Source of the DNA: Pseudoalteromonas sp. H105
Lineage (GTDB): Bacteria; Pseudomonadota; Gammaproteobacteria; Enterobacterales; Alteromonadaceae
Assembly: GCF_001469215.1 (NCBI RefSeq)
Contig: NZ_LOFH01000002.1
Coordinates: 555,429-619,428, forward strand
Length of the DNA: 64,000 bases
Reading direction: 5' to 3'
Shown here: positions 35,730 through 44,856 of the stretch, one piece after another
How the letters are laid out: each line of letters opens with the position of its first letter
How positions within the stretch are numbered: the stretch's first letter is position 1
Made by a program: the position numbers and the translations under genes
The notes under the pieces: generated by a model
What the model was told of the DNA's origin: nothing
The model's database searches: none
Seen by the model: the letters and a program-made list of their open reading frames with translations, nothing else

Positions 35730-37613
35730 ATGTCAGGCCAATACCAACAACAATATGAACATTTTAAAAATGATCCGGCTCAATTCTGGTTAGCGCAAAG
35801 TAAGCGAATCCCTTGGTTTACACCTCCTTCAACAGCATACACCCAAGATGACAATAATTTTTACCACTGGTTTGCCGATGGGCAACTTAATACTTGTTAC
35901 TTAGCGCTTGATCACCATGTTGACGCGGGGTTTGGTGAACAAACGGCACTGATTTACGACTCGCCCGTAACCAATACTAAAAAACAATACACCTATGCTG
36001 AACTACAACACGAAGTGGCTAAATTTGCAGGTGTGATGCGCGATTTAGGGGTAGAGCAAGGCGATTGCGTGGTAATTTATATGCCCATGATCCCAGAAGC
36101 CGTGATTGGCATGTTAGCCTGTGCACGCATTGGCGCTGTGCATTCTGTGGTGTTTGGTGGTTTTGCTGCTCATGAATTAGCGGTCAGAATTGACGATGCA
36201 AAACCTAAGTTAGTGCTCAGTGCATCGTGCGGGGTTGAGGTAAACACGGTTATTGAATACAAGCCACTGATTGATAACGCGCTTGCGCTGGCAAGCCATA
36301 AAATAGCGCATTGTGTTATTTATCAGCGAGAATACGTTACGGCACACCTTATGCCTGGGCGTGATATTAATTGGGCAGAGGCAATGCAAACAGCCCAGCC
36401 CGTTGCGCCCGTTGCTTTGCAGGGGGATCACCCGTTATATATTTTGTATACGTCGGGCACGACCGGTACGCCAAAAGGGGTGGTAAGAGAAAATGCAGGC
36501 CATGCAGTGGCTATGCATTACAGCATGGAAACCGTCTACGGTATGAAACCCGGTGACGTGTTTTGGGCAGCCTCTGATATTGGCTGGGTTGTTGGGCATT
36601 CGTATATTGTGTATGCCCCGCTGATTTACCGCTGCACGACGGTGCTGTATGAAGGCAAGCCCGTGCGCACGCCCGATGCCAGTGCATTTTGGCGCGTAGT
36701 GGCTGAGCACAAAGTAAATGCTTTATTTAGCGCGCCCACTGCATTTAGAGCCATCAAAAAAGAAGACCCAAAAGCACTGGGCTTTAAACAATACGACACG
36801 TCATCACTAAAGCGGTTATTTTTAGCGGGTGAACGATTAGATCCCCCTACTTACAATTGGCTTAAAGCGCATACAAATTTGCCCGTGCTTGATCATTGGT
36901 GGCAAACCGAAACCGGCTGGGCCATTGCGTGTAACCCTATTGGTATAGAAACCCTTGAAACAAAACCTGGCAGCGCAACAGTGCCAACGCCTGGGTTTGA
37001 TGTGCAAATATTAAATATGGAAGGCGAGCAATGTGCGCCTAATGAAAGCGGTGCCGTGGTGATTAAACTGCCATTGCCGCCGGGTTGTTTACCCACTATT
37101 TGGCAAAATGATGAACGTTTTAAAGCGGGTTACTTAAATGAATACCCCGGTTACTATTTGTCAGGCGATGGCGGTTATATCGACGACGATGGCTACTTGT
37201 TTATCATGGGCCGAACCGACGATGTGATTAATGTGGCAGGGCACCGTTTATCAACTGGCGAAATGGAAGAAATTGTTGCCTCTCACGATGCCGTTGCTGA
37301 ATGCGCGGTATTTGGTGTAAACGATTCACTCAAAGGCCAGCTACCGATGGCGATGATTGTATTAAAAGACGATTGCACCGATGAAGCCAGCCTTGTTGAA
37401 CAGCAGCTCGTTACGCTGGTAAGAGAGCAAATAGGAGCAATTGCCTGCTTAAAAACCATTGTACATGTTGCGCGTTTGCCAAAAACTCGCTCAGGTAAAA
37501 TTTTACGTAAAAATCTACGCCAGCTGGTGGATGGCGAAGAACTCAACGTACCCTCAACAGTAGACGATGCCAGTATTTTTGATGAAATAAAATCCTCTTT
37601 AGTGGCAAGTTAA
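35730..37613 (+). CDS. prpE: Propionyl-/acetyl-CoA synthetase, PrpE-like
   Basis: This 627-residue cytosolic AMP-forming acyl-CoA synthetase has the core motifs Y-T-S-G-T-T-G-T-P-K-G (about 239-249), W-W-Q-T-E-T-G, Y-x-S-G-D and G-R-T-D-D-V-I-N-V-A-G-H-R. The catalytic C-terminal Lys lies in R-S-G-K-I-L-R and is usually regulated by acetylation. It activates short-chain acids for the methylcitrate or acetate pathways. Length and the V-V-R-E-N sequence after the P-loop fit PrpE better than Acs (about 650). Other prp genes are not adjacent. The ATG at 35730 has GGAG upstream. Confidence 0.9.
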   Translation: MSGQYQQQYEHFKNDPAQFWLAQSKRIPWFTPPSTAYTQDDNNFYHWFADGQLNTCYLALDHHVDAGFGEQTALIYDSPVTNTKKQYTYAELQHEVAKFAGVMRDLGVEQGDCVVIYMPMIPEAVIGMLACARIGAVHSVVFGGFAAHELAVRIDDAKPKLVLSASCGVEVNTVIEYKPLIDNALALASHKIAHCVIYQREYVTAHLMPGRDINWAEAMQTAQPVAPVALQGDHPLYILYTSGTTGTPKGVVRENAGHAVAMHYSMETVYGMKPGDVFWAASDIGWVVGHSYIVYAPLIYRCTTVLYEGKPVRTPDASAFWRVVAEHKVNALFSAPTAFRAIKKEDPKALGFKQYDTSSLKRLFLAGERLDPPTYNWLKAHTNLPVLDHWWQTETGWAIACNPIGIETLETKPGSATVPTPGFDVQILNMEGEQCAPNESGAVVIKLPLPPGCLPTIWQNDERFKAGYLNEYPGYYLSGDGGYIDDDGYLFIMGRTDDVINVAGHRLSTGEMEEIVASHDAVAECAVFGVNDSLKGQLPMAMIVLKDDCTDEASLVEQQLVTLVREQIGAIACLKTIVHVARLPKTRSGKILRKNLRQLVDGEELNVPSTVDDASIFDEIKSSLVAS

Positions 37614-37623
37614 GCTATCAACT

Positions 37624-37650
37624 AAGCCAGCCGCCTTTAGGCTGGCTTTA
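37624..37650 (+). terminator. Hairpin after prpE
   Basis: AAGCCAGCC and GGCTGGCTT form a 9-bp stem around GCCTTTA, with a very short T tail. Confidence 0.7.
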
Positions 37651-37765
37651 GCAACATTGTGTAGGCATAGGGATTCTTAAGAATACGTACACTGTTTAGA
37701 CCTCTTAATTGTTCTTTATTGTGGCTAAAGTCGCTACACTGATTTTTTACTTTTTGAGGTGAGTG

Positions 37766-38857
37766 ATGCAACAAAAGCCATCGTCGTTTCCAACCCGCGT
37801 CATTATAGTCGTGTTGTTAGGCTTAGCAGCTGTTCGCTTAGGCTGGGTTGATGCTGTAATGCAATGGTTTAACCCTGCGCCAGACGCTACCTCGCACGTG
37901 CTCGAAAAACCGGCCTCAGACCCCGTTAAACGTGCAACAGCACCACGCCCACCCGAACGGCAAGTAGATGCTGCTGCCACTTATCAACAAGCAAAGCCTA
38001 AAGCGCCTAAAATAGAAGACTCATGCCAGTTGAATTGGCACGATGAAGAGGCCGTGGCCGATGCCCAAGCGCGTTTTTCGCTACTGGATGACAATCTCGA
38101 ATTTGAAAAGTCACAATTTAGGCTCAGTAATTACGCTACGGTAAATTTAATTACACCGACGCTCAGTGATGATTATCATCAAACCTTAAAGGCGCGTTTA
38201 AGTGCTGCGTACACTCAATATCGGCGGTTTTTTCAAGTGAGTGCGCCGGTGCCGTACCAAATTAACTTGGTGGTGTTGCCACCGCGGTACTATCGGGATT
38301 ATATCTCGCAATTTGGTTCATTTTCTAATACCAGTATTGGGGTCTATTTTGGTGCGAGTAACACGGCTTTTGTTAAATATAACAGTAATTACCCTGAGCA
38401 AAGCTTAACAACCGCCGTGCATGAGGCATTGCATGTCTTTAACTATCGGCTGATTGGCAATATGCCAAAATGGCTAAATGAAGGACTTGCTGAAGTATTT
38501 GAAAATACGCTTCATTTTAACAGCGATAAGGTCATTAACGTACCCAGTAGGTACTTTAAAGAACGTTTGTTTATGTTGTCGGTATTAATTGATTCAGAAG
38601 GCAGTTGGCAAGGCGCAGATACGTTACGTATGTATAAAAATTCGGCTTTGTGGGTTGGGTTTTTAATGCAGAGCAGCCGTGGTAAACAGGTATTAAAAGC
38701 CTTGCTGCAACACGAGGCGACAAATGTGTGCGACGAACTCAGCGCTGAACAGGTTATTCATACGCTAATAGATTATTACCCACGATACGAAGAAGCGTTT
38801 AATAGTTGGAGTAAAGCGCACTTAAATACTGAGTATGAGTTTGTACCGATTATTTAA
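37766..38857 (+). CDS. Membrane-anchored DUF1570-type putative zinc peptidase
   Basis: This 363-residue protein has an N-terminal signal anchor (about 10-32), a Pro/Ala-rich linker (about 40-80) and a C-terminal peptidase-MA-like domain with T-A-V-H-E-A-L-H (HExxH) followed by W-L-N-E-G-L-A-E. These are the zinc ligands and third-ligand Glu of gluzincins. It would act in the periplasm. The ATG at 37766 is five bases after GAGGT; the GTG three bases upstream is too close to that site. Substrate is unknown. Confidence 0.82.
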   Translation: MQQKPSSFPTRVIIVVLLGLAAVRLGWVDAVMQWFNPAPDATSHVLEKPASDPVKRATAPRPPERQVDAAATYQQAKPKAPKIEDSCQLNWHDEEAVADAQARFSLLDDNLEFEKSQFRLSNYATVNLITPTLSDDYHQTLKARLSAAYTQYRRFFQVSAPVPYQINLVVLPPRYYRDYISQFGSFSNTSIGVYFGASNTAFVKYNSNYPEQSLTTAVHEALHVFNYRLIGNMPKWLNEGLAEVFENTLHFNSDKVINVPSRYFKERLFMLSVLIDSEGSWQGADTLRMYKNSALWVGFLMQSSRGKQVLKALLQHEATNVCDELSAEQVIHTLIDYYPRYEEAFNSWSKAHLNTEYEFVPII

Positions 38858-38862
38858 GTCAT

Positions 38863-39687
38863 TTAGCGTTCGTCATCGCTCTGAGTGTTAACAGGGCGAT
38901 AATCACCTCTGTTAAGGCCATTAAAGTAGGCTTGGTAACGGCCATCTTTTTTAAACTGGGCTAGTTGCTGATTAAACATTTTTAACAGCTGTTGACTTTT
39001 CTCTCCCTCTTTAGGGAGCAGTAAAAAGCTTTGATTGATTAAAAGCGGTTTTGGGTGATGCGTTATTGTATTTGCGACATCGGCGAGTTCGTTGTTTAAA
39101 ATATGGTAGCCAACGCTTTGTTCCTCAGCGAATACGTCGATTCGTTCCATGGCGAGGCGTTTAAAATTTTGCACGCTGCTGTTTACACGTGATATTTCAA
39201 ATACACCTTGTTCAAGTGCGTTATCAAACTCAGCCCCGTAGCTATAGGCAAGTCCGCCACCGAGTATCAGGCCTTTTAAATCATTCACTGATTGCCAATC
39301 GAAAGGGCGGTTTTTTAGGTGAAAAAACACGAATCGTTCGTTAAGCACAGCGTCGCTGTATAAAAAGTTATTGGCGCGACTTTGTTCAAACATCCACACA
39401 GCGGTGGCTGCGTATTTTTGCTTTTGTGTGTCGTGGAACGCACGGCCCCAGGGTAAAAAAGTAAAGTTTACTTTAATATCGGCTTGTGCAAATACATCAC
39501 GGATAAGGTGGGCAATAACGCCTTGCTCAGGGAGCGATTCGCTTAAAAACGGGGGCCATTCGCCTGCGCATATTTCAATGGTGTTTGCTTTGGTGACTGC
39601 AAATGAAGGCACAGCATGGCTGTTGACGCTTAAAAAAAGTAGTATAACAGCGCTTAAGTTACCTAGATAACGTTGTAATTTAACCAA
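38863..39687 (-). CDS. Periplasmic SBP_bac_3-like protein, orphan
   Basis: This 274-residue protein has a signal peptide (about 1-25, V-N-S-H-A) and the start E-I-C-A-G-E-W-P-P-F typical of family-3 solute-binding proteins in Alteromonadales. It then has F-L-P-W-G-R-A-F and D-L-K-G-L-I-L-G-G-G. A TTG start at 39687, with GAGGGAA upstream, is the only one that gives a signal peptide. No transporter genes are adjacent. It is related in type but not closely similar to the 13668 gene. Confidence 0.8.
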   Translation of the reverse strand: MVKLQRYLGNLSAVILLFLSVNSHAVPSFAVTKANTIEICAGEWPPFLSESLPEQGVIAHLIRDVFAQADIKVNFTFLPWGRAFHDTQKQKYAATAVWMFEQSRANNFLYSDAVLNERFVFFHLKNRPFDWQSVNDLKGLILGGGLAYSYGAEFDNALEQGVFEISRVNSSVQNFKRLAMERIDVFAEEQSVGYHILNNELADVANTITHHPKPLLINQSFLLLPKEGEKSQQLLKMFNQQLAQFKKDGRYQAYFNGLNRGDYRPVNTQSDDER

Positions 39688-39793
39688 CAGTAATTCGTTC
39701 CCTCACAGTGTGCGTAAAAAGAGAATACCTTATTTTTTTTGCGTTATATACCGATGATAGGAATATGCACTGTTTTTATTGTTTGTTAAATGA

Positions 39794-40177
39794 TCAATCA
39801 GGCTTTTCTGCTGGCACTGTATTTATTTTTTTTAATTGGTTTTCGAGCGTGTTTAAATTAAACGGTTTAATAATAAAGCCGGTGACTTTGGCTGCGATAA
39901 TTTCTTTGATTGATTTTTTATTGTCTTCGCAGGTGACCATTAATACCGGGGTTTCGCTTAAAATAAGGTCTTCGCGAATTTGTGTCAGTAGCGTTTTACC
40001 ATCCATTTTTGGCATGTGTAAGTCTGTGATCACGAGATCAAATTCTTGCTTTTGCATCAACGCTAGGGCTTGTTTTCCATCCGTGGCCTCAGTAATGTGC
40101 TCAAAATTAAGTTTACGCAGCATGTTAATTAACACATGGCGCATCAGTGGCATATCATCAACAACAAGTACTTTCAT
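39794..40177 (-). CDS. Single-domain CheY-like response regulator
   Basis: This 127-residue protein is a lone receiver domain: acidic pair D8-D9, phospho-acceptor Asp in L-V-I-T-D-L-H-M-P-K-M-D-G (about 52), Thr in V-T-C-E and Lys in I-K-P-F. It has no output domain, so it acts by protein interaction (motor, kinase or phosphatase). No kinase is adjacent. It is transcribed on the - strand like its neighbours. Confidence 0.92.
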   Translation of the reverse strand: MKVLVVDDMPLMRHVLINMLRKLNFEHITEATDGKQALALMQKQEFDLVITDLHMPKMDGKTLLTQIREDLILSETPVLMVTCEDNKKSIKEIIAAKVTGFIIKPFNLNTLENQLKKINTVPAEKPD

Positions 40178-40212
40178 AGCGTAGGTAATTTAAGAATTAG
40201 TTGAATATAAGA

Positions 40213-40755
40213 TTAGCTACTCTTTGAACAATTAGCTACTAATTGGCTTAATCGGGCGATTTTTATATTACTTAATTGGCGATAGTCAAAATACGGGCAG
40301 ACAATAACTTTGTGTTGAGTATTAATGGCAAATTCGTCGTCTAGCCAGTCTAAGGTTATGTTTAATAACCCTTGATTAATGAGGCTTTTAGCGTGAGTGC
40401 GCCCAGCAATGATATGCAGTGTGGGCTCATGTGTTAATTGGGGGGGGCTAAATAATAGAGCCGTTTTACTGTTTGCCTGCAAGAGCAGTTTATCGCGGTA
40501 GGTTTGCCATGTTGCGGCTTGCTTAGCAAAACAGTGGTGTTCACTGGGCAGTGCAAATAACACTTTGGCATACACATTAAATACTTTGCGCCAACCATTC
40601 CCACACGCTTGGTTTATGGCGTCTATTTCGCCATCAATTAAGGGGGCTAATGTACTTAAAGTTTGATATTGGGGCATAGGCGGCGGGTTTGCAATATACA
40701 CCGCCACGTTAAAATGTGGATCGCCCATGCCTAAGTTAGTCGCCGTAGAGGTCAT
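40213..40755 (-). CDS. Conserved-looking hypothetical protein
   Basis: This 180-residue soluble protein has no recognised domain. It features an N-terminal [12 protein letters not shown] strand-like segment and [23 protein letters not shown] near the end. Its start overlaps the stop of the YaiI-family gene by four bases (ATGA), so they form an operon and may be functionally linked. Confidence 0.7.
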   Translation of the reverse strand: MTSTATNLGMGDPHFNVAVYIANPPPMPQYQTLSTLAPLIDGEIDAINQACGNGWRKVFNVYAKVLFALPSEHHCFAKQAATWQTYRDKLLLQANSKTALLFSPPQLTHEPTLHIIAGRTHAKSLINQGLLNITLDWLDDEFAINTQHKVIVCPYFDYRQLSNIKIARLSQLVANCSKSS

Positions 40756-41201
40756 TTATTTTGCGCTAAAATTCGGTCTAGATTGTTGGCAAAGTTTTGT
40801 CTGTCACTTTGGCTTAATGGCGGTGGGCCGCCGTTCATTTCTACGCCACTTGAGCGCATGGTATCCATAAAATCACGCACATTGAGTAACGAACGAATGT
40901 TTTCTGGGGTGTATAACTCGCCTCTTGGGTTCAGCGCTTGTGCGCCTTTTTCAATGACTTCAGCAGCCAATGGAATGTCTCCGGTGATAACTAAATCATT
41001 GGTAGATACACGTTTAACGATTTCATCATCGGCCACATCAAACCCAGACGATACTTGCACGCGGCTAATGTATTTTGAAGGAGGAATGCGCATCGCATGA
41101 TTCGCGACTAATATTGTGTCGGTGTGTGTACGATCAGCAGCACGAAATAAAATGTCTTTGATCACCACGGGACAGGCGTCAGCATCAACCCAAATCTTCA
41201 T
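40752..41201 (-). CDS. UPF0178 (YaiI/YqxD) family protein
   Basis: This 149-residue protein has the family signature I-W-V-D-A-D-A-C-P at the N terminus, V-x-x-G-F-D-V-A-D-D and [11 protein letters not shown]. These Asp residues resemble a PIN/FEN-like nuclease site, but the family's function is not established. It is the first gene of a two-gene operon. Confidence 0.9.
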   Translation of the reverse strand: MKIWVDADACPVVIKDILFRAADRTHTDTILVANHAMRIPPSKYISRVQVSSGFDVADDEIVKRVSTNDLVITGDIPLAAEVIEKGAQALNPRGELYTPENIRSLLNVRDFMDTMRSSGVEMNGGPPPLSQSDRQNFANNLDRILAQNK

Positions 41202-41349
41202 TTATTTATACATCTTGTTAGTAAAAAATTGATCCTAACCTACCCGCTCATCAACAACCAGTGTTTACTGATTTTTTTACCATTAAAATACGTTAAACTT
41301 TACTTCAAAGACGCTAAGATATTAGCTTTAATGATAAGGATATAGCTTG

Positions 41350-41892
41350 ATGAATAAATACCTGTTTGCTGCGCTTACCATTGTGTGTGGTGTTTTTTTT
41401 GTTGGTTGCAGTGGCTTGCCTGACGGCGTAAAGCCTGTTGATGATTTTTCAGTAACGCGTTACCAAGGGACTTGGTACGAAGTCGCCCGATTAGATCACT
41501 CGTTTGAACGAGGCTTATCAAATGTGACGGCTGTTTACAGCTTAAATGATGATGGCTCTGTTAAAGTGATAAATAAAGGCTTTAATGACGAAGAAGGTCA
41601 GTGGAGCGAAGCTCAGGGCAAAGCCAAGTTTGTTGGCGCCAGTGATGTGGGGCATTTAGAAGTGTCATTTTTTGGTCCGTTTTATAGCTCATACGTGGTG
41701 TTTAAAATGGATCAGCAAGATTATCAGTATGCGTTTGTATCTGGCTTTAATACTGATTATTTATGGTTGTTATCGCGAACGCCTACCGTAAGCCAAGCCA
41801 TTAAAGATGATTTTATCGCAACGGCAAAAAAGCATGGTTTTGATACCAACTCACTGATTTGGGTTGCGCATACACCAACTCCAAAACGTTAA
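41350..41892 (+). CDS. blc: Outer membrane lipoprotein lipocalin, Blc-like
   Basis: This 180-residue protein has a lipoprotein signal peptide with lipobox F-V-G-C (Cys about 20). Next come the lipocalin motifs Y-Q-G-T-W-Y-E-V-A-R-L-D (about 37-48) and Y-x-Y-A-F-V-S-G, and a third-motif Arg in W-L-L-S-R-T-P. Bacterial lipocalins bind fatty acids or lysophospholipids at the outer membrane, often under stress. The ATG at 41350 is used in preference to the TTG at 41347. Confidence 0.93.
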   Translation: MNKYLFAALTIVCGVFFVGCSGLPDGVKPVDDFSVTRYQGTWYEVARLDHSFERGLSNVTAVYSLNDDGSVKVINKGFNDEEGQWSEAQGKAKFVGASDVGHLEVSFFGPFYSSYVVFKMDQQDYQYAFVSGFNTDYLWLLSRTPTVSQAIKDDFIATAKKHGFDTNSLIWVAHTPTPKR

Positions 41893-42038
41893 AAAAGGCT
41901 TTTATGTTATTTACTTATGCGTTGTCATAAATGTGCAATGATTAGGATTTATCATGCCTGCCATATCAAGTAAGGCCCTTATGGGCTTGATGTTGACATG
42001 CGTATCCCCTAATTTATAACCAGTTTATTGGATATACA

Positions 42039-42067
42039 GGCAAGCTTTTATAGCTTGCCTTTTTTTT
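42039..42067 (+). terminator. Terminator after the lipocalin gene
   Basis: AGGCAAGCT and AGCTTGCCT form a perfect 9-bp stem around TTTAT, followed by seven T. Confidence 0.85.
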
Positions 42068-42127
42068 GCCTGATTGGTGGGAATAAAGACCTCTATTTGG
42101 CTCAGATCACATTTTTACTAACTAAGC

Positions 42128-42463
42128 TTAAATAACGGCAATATAACTTCCACTCAGTAGCAATAATGTAACGTTTACTGCACTTATGTATTTTACCCAC
42201 GAGGCTTTAAAACTATAAAAAATCATTAATAATAAAACACTTAAAGCCATGTAGCCGCAAAAAAGCAATACGCCGTAGCCCTGCCGCTCGACAACACAAA
42301 GCAATAAACTTAGTAAAATACTGATCCACGCCACAATGATAAACTGCTGGCTTTGCTTTTGGCTTGGTCGCGTTTTAAACACATCTCGGTAATGATTAAA
42401 CTTAGCAAGTGCAAAGCAGTTAAATGCCAGTAAACACAGGTTAAATTGCAAAAGCTCACTCAT
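42128..42463 (-). CDS. DUF3325 membrane protein
   Basis: This 111-residue protein has three to four membrane helices with a K-F-N-H-Y-R-D loop. It matches the small DUF3325 proteins found after PepSY genes in iron-acquisition clusters. The ATG at 42463 overlaps the PepSY stop (ATGA). A longer frame to 42586 overlaps the PepSY coding sequence and is rejected. It is the third gene of the operon. Confidence 0.78.
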   Translation of the reverse strand: MSELLQFNLCLLAFNCFALAKFNHYRDVFKTRPSQKQSQQFIIVAWISILLSLLLCVVERQGYGVLLFCGYMALSVLLLMIFYSFKASWVKYISAVNVTLLLLSGSYIAVI

Positions 42464-44082
42464 CCTTTTTGCTCCATGAGAGGGGGTTTTGTTACCCGAT
42501 TTGAACGCGTATTGGGTGCGGGGGGACTCAGTTGAGTACGTAATTTTTTGGCTTGTAATATAAACAGCAAGGCGCAAACTAGGCACACTAAATCAAAACT
42601 AAACAATGCCCACTGAGCGTTCAGCATATAACTTACCAGGTTGCCTTTGGTTGTGAGTGCGTTGATTAGCGGCACGCTAATACACGCCACAGCATTTAAC
42701 CAGGCTAATAAGTACCACTGCATTTTTGCGCGCTTAAACAAGGTAAACAGGGCAACAGCCAGCCAGGTGATAAAGAACGCCAATATTTCTTTATCTGCAC
42801 GTTGTACAGTACTCACAGGTAGCAAGCGGTTAGCGATAAAGAAAGCGCAGGTCGCTAATGGCAAGCCCATCAAAGTGGCTAGATTTAGGCTTTCAACAAG
42901 TTTGAGACCAAACGACGCTGTTTGGTCTTTTTTCATCCGTTCACGAATGCGTTTTGCCCACATAATGCAGCCTGTGGCTATCATTATGCAGCCCGCAACG
43001 CCGCATAAAAAGTACAACCAGCGCAGTAGTGGGTTTGCTAAACGGCCAGTGTGCAGAGCGGTCATCGAGTCATAAATGACCTCTGAGGTAGTGAGTTCTT
43101 GCGCACTTTGTGCCATTAGCTCACCACTGACTGCGTTAAAAAGCATCGTAGGGGTTTGATCTTTCACTAAATCAGCCGTTGAAGCACGCACGGTCACCGT
43201 GGCCGAGGCTTTATTAGGATCACGGATTGAGAAAGAGGTTAGGTCTGCGCTTTGCCAGTTAGTATAAACTTGATCCAAAATGTAGTCAGTTGAGACTAAA
43301 GGTGCGCTTTGGGTGCTTGATTTTGTTCGTATATTGGTTGGGGTTACATCGTTAAATAAGCCTTTTAGTCCGTCTTCATATGCGGTTAAAGCGGGGTATG
43401 GAAAAAGCATAAAAATGAGTGTGATCAAACCGGTATAGGTGATCATTATATGAAAAGGCAATGCCAATACCGACGAAACATTATGCGCATCTAACCAGCT
43501 GCGACTGCCTTTATTTTTTCTAAAACTAAACATATCCTTAAAAATACGCTTATGAATAACCACACCAGAGATAAGCGCAACAAGCATAAATAAACTGGCA
43601 AAACACACAATATACCGTGCTGTGCGCGCATCTAAATAATGCAGGTCAAAATGCAAGCGGTAAAAGAAGTTGCCGCCTTTGCTATCGCGTGGTTGTGCTG
43701 TGGCTTCACCCGTTTCAGGATTGATGATGTAGGTTTGCCACCCGCCAAAGCGTTTACTGCCCTCAGCGCGAGGTTTTTCGTAGGCATACACTAACTGAGG
43801 CTCACGTGTGGTGGGTAAAGAAATACGCCAGCGTGATGAGTCAGGAGCGGTGTTTGCAAGGTACGCAATGCCATTAGTAATTTGCTCACGCTGCTGTGCG
43901 ATACGAATAGGTTCAGCGGGCGGCTTACTTATGCTGTGAAGTTCAGGTTTGCTCCAAAGCGTGACTTCGTCACGAAAAAAGCTCACCGTGCCGGCAAAAA
44001 ATACTAAATACACTAACCAGCATACTAACAGCCCTACCCAGGTGTGCATCCATGTCATAGAGCGAAAAAAGTTCTCTTTCAT
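42460..44082 (-). CDS. PepSY-TM domain protein, siderophore iron-reductase type
   Basis: This 540-residue inner membrane protein has an N-terminal helix with W-M-H-T-W-V-G-L-L, a periplasmic PepSY part, and several further helices, including D-A-H-N-V-S-S-V-L-A-L-P-F-H and a C-terminal cluster. Histidine pairs in these helices fit heme b ligation in FoxB/PiuB-like reductases that release iron from siderophores. The ATG at 44082 overlaps the DUF3649 stop (ATGA) and has AAGGG six bases upstream. It is the central gene of a DUF3649-PepSY-DUF3325 operon. Substrate is unknown; no siderophore receptor is adjacent. Confidence 0.85.
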   Translation of the reverse strand: MKENFFRSMTWMHTWVGLLVCWLVYLVFFAGTVSFFRDEVTLWSKPELHSISKPPAEPIRIAQQREQITNGIAYLANTAPDSSRWRISLPTTREPQLVYAYEKPRAEGSKRFGGWQTYIINPETGEATAQPRDSKGGNFFYRLHFDLHYLDARTARYIVCFASLFMLVALISGVVIHKRIFKDMFSFRKNKGSRSWLDAHNVSSVLALPFHIMITYTGLITLIFMLFPYPALTAYEDGLKGLFNDVTPTNIRTKSSTQSAPLVSTDYILDQVYTNWQSADLTSFSIRDPNKASATVTVRASTADLVKDQTPTMLFNAVSGELMAQSAQELTTSEVIYDSMTALHTGRLANPLLRWLYFLCGVAGCIMIATGCIMWAKRIRERMKKDQTASFGLKLVESLNLATLMGLPLATCAFFIANRLLPVSTVQRADKEILAFFITWLAVALFTLFKRAKMQWYLLAWLNAVACISVPLINALTTKGNLVSYMLNAQWALFSFDLVCLVCALLFILQAKKLRTQLSPPAPNTRSNRVTKPPLMEQKG

Positions 44083-44423
44083 AGCCATCCCTTCAGCAGT
44101 GCAATACTTAAAAAACAGCTTGAGGATGTTAGTAAAATAGTGATCCAAACAGTTTTTAATGACTTAATGGCGAACACCCAAATAAACACACAGCTGTATA
44201 TCAATATGGTCAAGCTGACACTCAATAGCACGGCATCCGATTTGCTGAGCGGTAGAATGAGGCTCAACAATGACGTAAATACAGCGGTGAATACATACCC
44301 CCCGACAATGGCTGCACTAAAACGAGAAATCACACACAGTGCATAAACATTGGCTTTACAAGCCATTTTTAGCCTGACTAATGGGTTGCGTGTTGGTGCT
44401 TTATTAATTGATTGGGCGTACAT
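44079..44423 (-). CDS. DUF3649 membrane protein
   Basis: This 114-residue protein has three membrane helices, preceded by a basic N terminus. It fits the DUF3649 family (R-F-S-A-A-I-V-G-G-Y and C-V-F-I-W-V-F-A), which accompanies PepSY iron-reductase genes. It is the first gene of the operon and overlaps the next by four bases. Confidence 0.78.
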   Translation of the reverse strand: MYAQSINKAPTRNPLVRLKMACKANVYALCVISRFSAAIVGGYVFTAVFTSLLSLILPLSKSDAVLLSVSLTILIYSCVFIWVFAIKSLKTVWITILLTSSSCFLSIALLKGWL

Positions 44424-44490
44424 AGGTAATCCTTTGACCCGAGTGAAAGAATAAGTGGCAGAGGATACTATAAATTTAGGGTACGTAAAA

Positions 44491-44511
44491 GTGAGTGATT
44501 CGCATTTGTGT
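44491..44511 (-). promoter_or_regulatory. Possible Fur box upstream of the DUF3649 operon
   Basis: On the - strand CACAAATGCGAATCACTCAC resembles the A-A-A-T-G-N-G-A-A-T-N-A-N-T form of gammaproteobacterial Fur sites. It lies about 70-90 bases before the DUF3649 start. The match is partial. Confidence 0.3.
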
Positions 44512-44702
44512 TACTTTATTTGTTTTTAGTAGTTAGTTGCTCAAAAATTGGCGTTTTCACTAGCTTAGTAAAATAGTGATCTAAATGGTGTATCTAATTG
44601 AATATTTTATATTTTGTGTGTTTTATAACGAGCGGTGACGTATTTATTTAGCGATCTGCTTGGTTAAAATTGACACGATCCTGTTCCCTTGCCACTGTTA
44701 TA

Positions 44703-44811
44703 TATACCCAAACCAGCTCAATATACAGAATCTAGCGTTTCATAAAGCTTAATATCTGGGCTGTCTCTTTTAAGTCGTAACGACGCTTTGATTTTAAGTG
44801 GCTTGGGTATA
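44703..44811. mobile_element. Short MITE-like element with TATACCCAA ends
   Basis: It starts TATACCCAAACCAGCTCAAT and ends GGCTTGGGTATA, an inverted repeat, with AGAATCTAGCGTTTCA inside. It is a shortened relative (109 bp) of the 265-bp element at 51216-51480. It has no coding capacity. Confidence 0.75.
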
Positions 44812-44856
44812 AAGCACTAAATATTTTCAATTCAATTCAATGCAAAGGGGGTTGTT

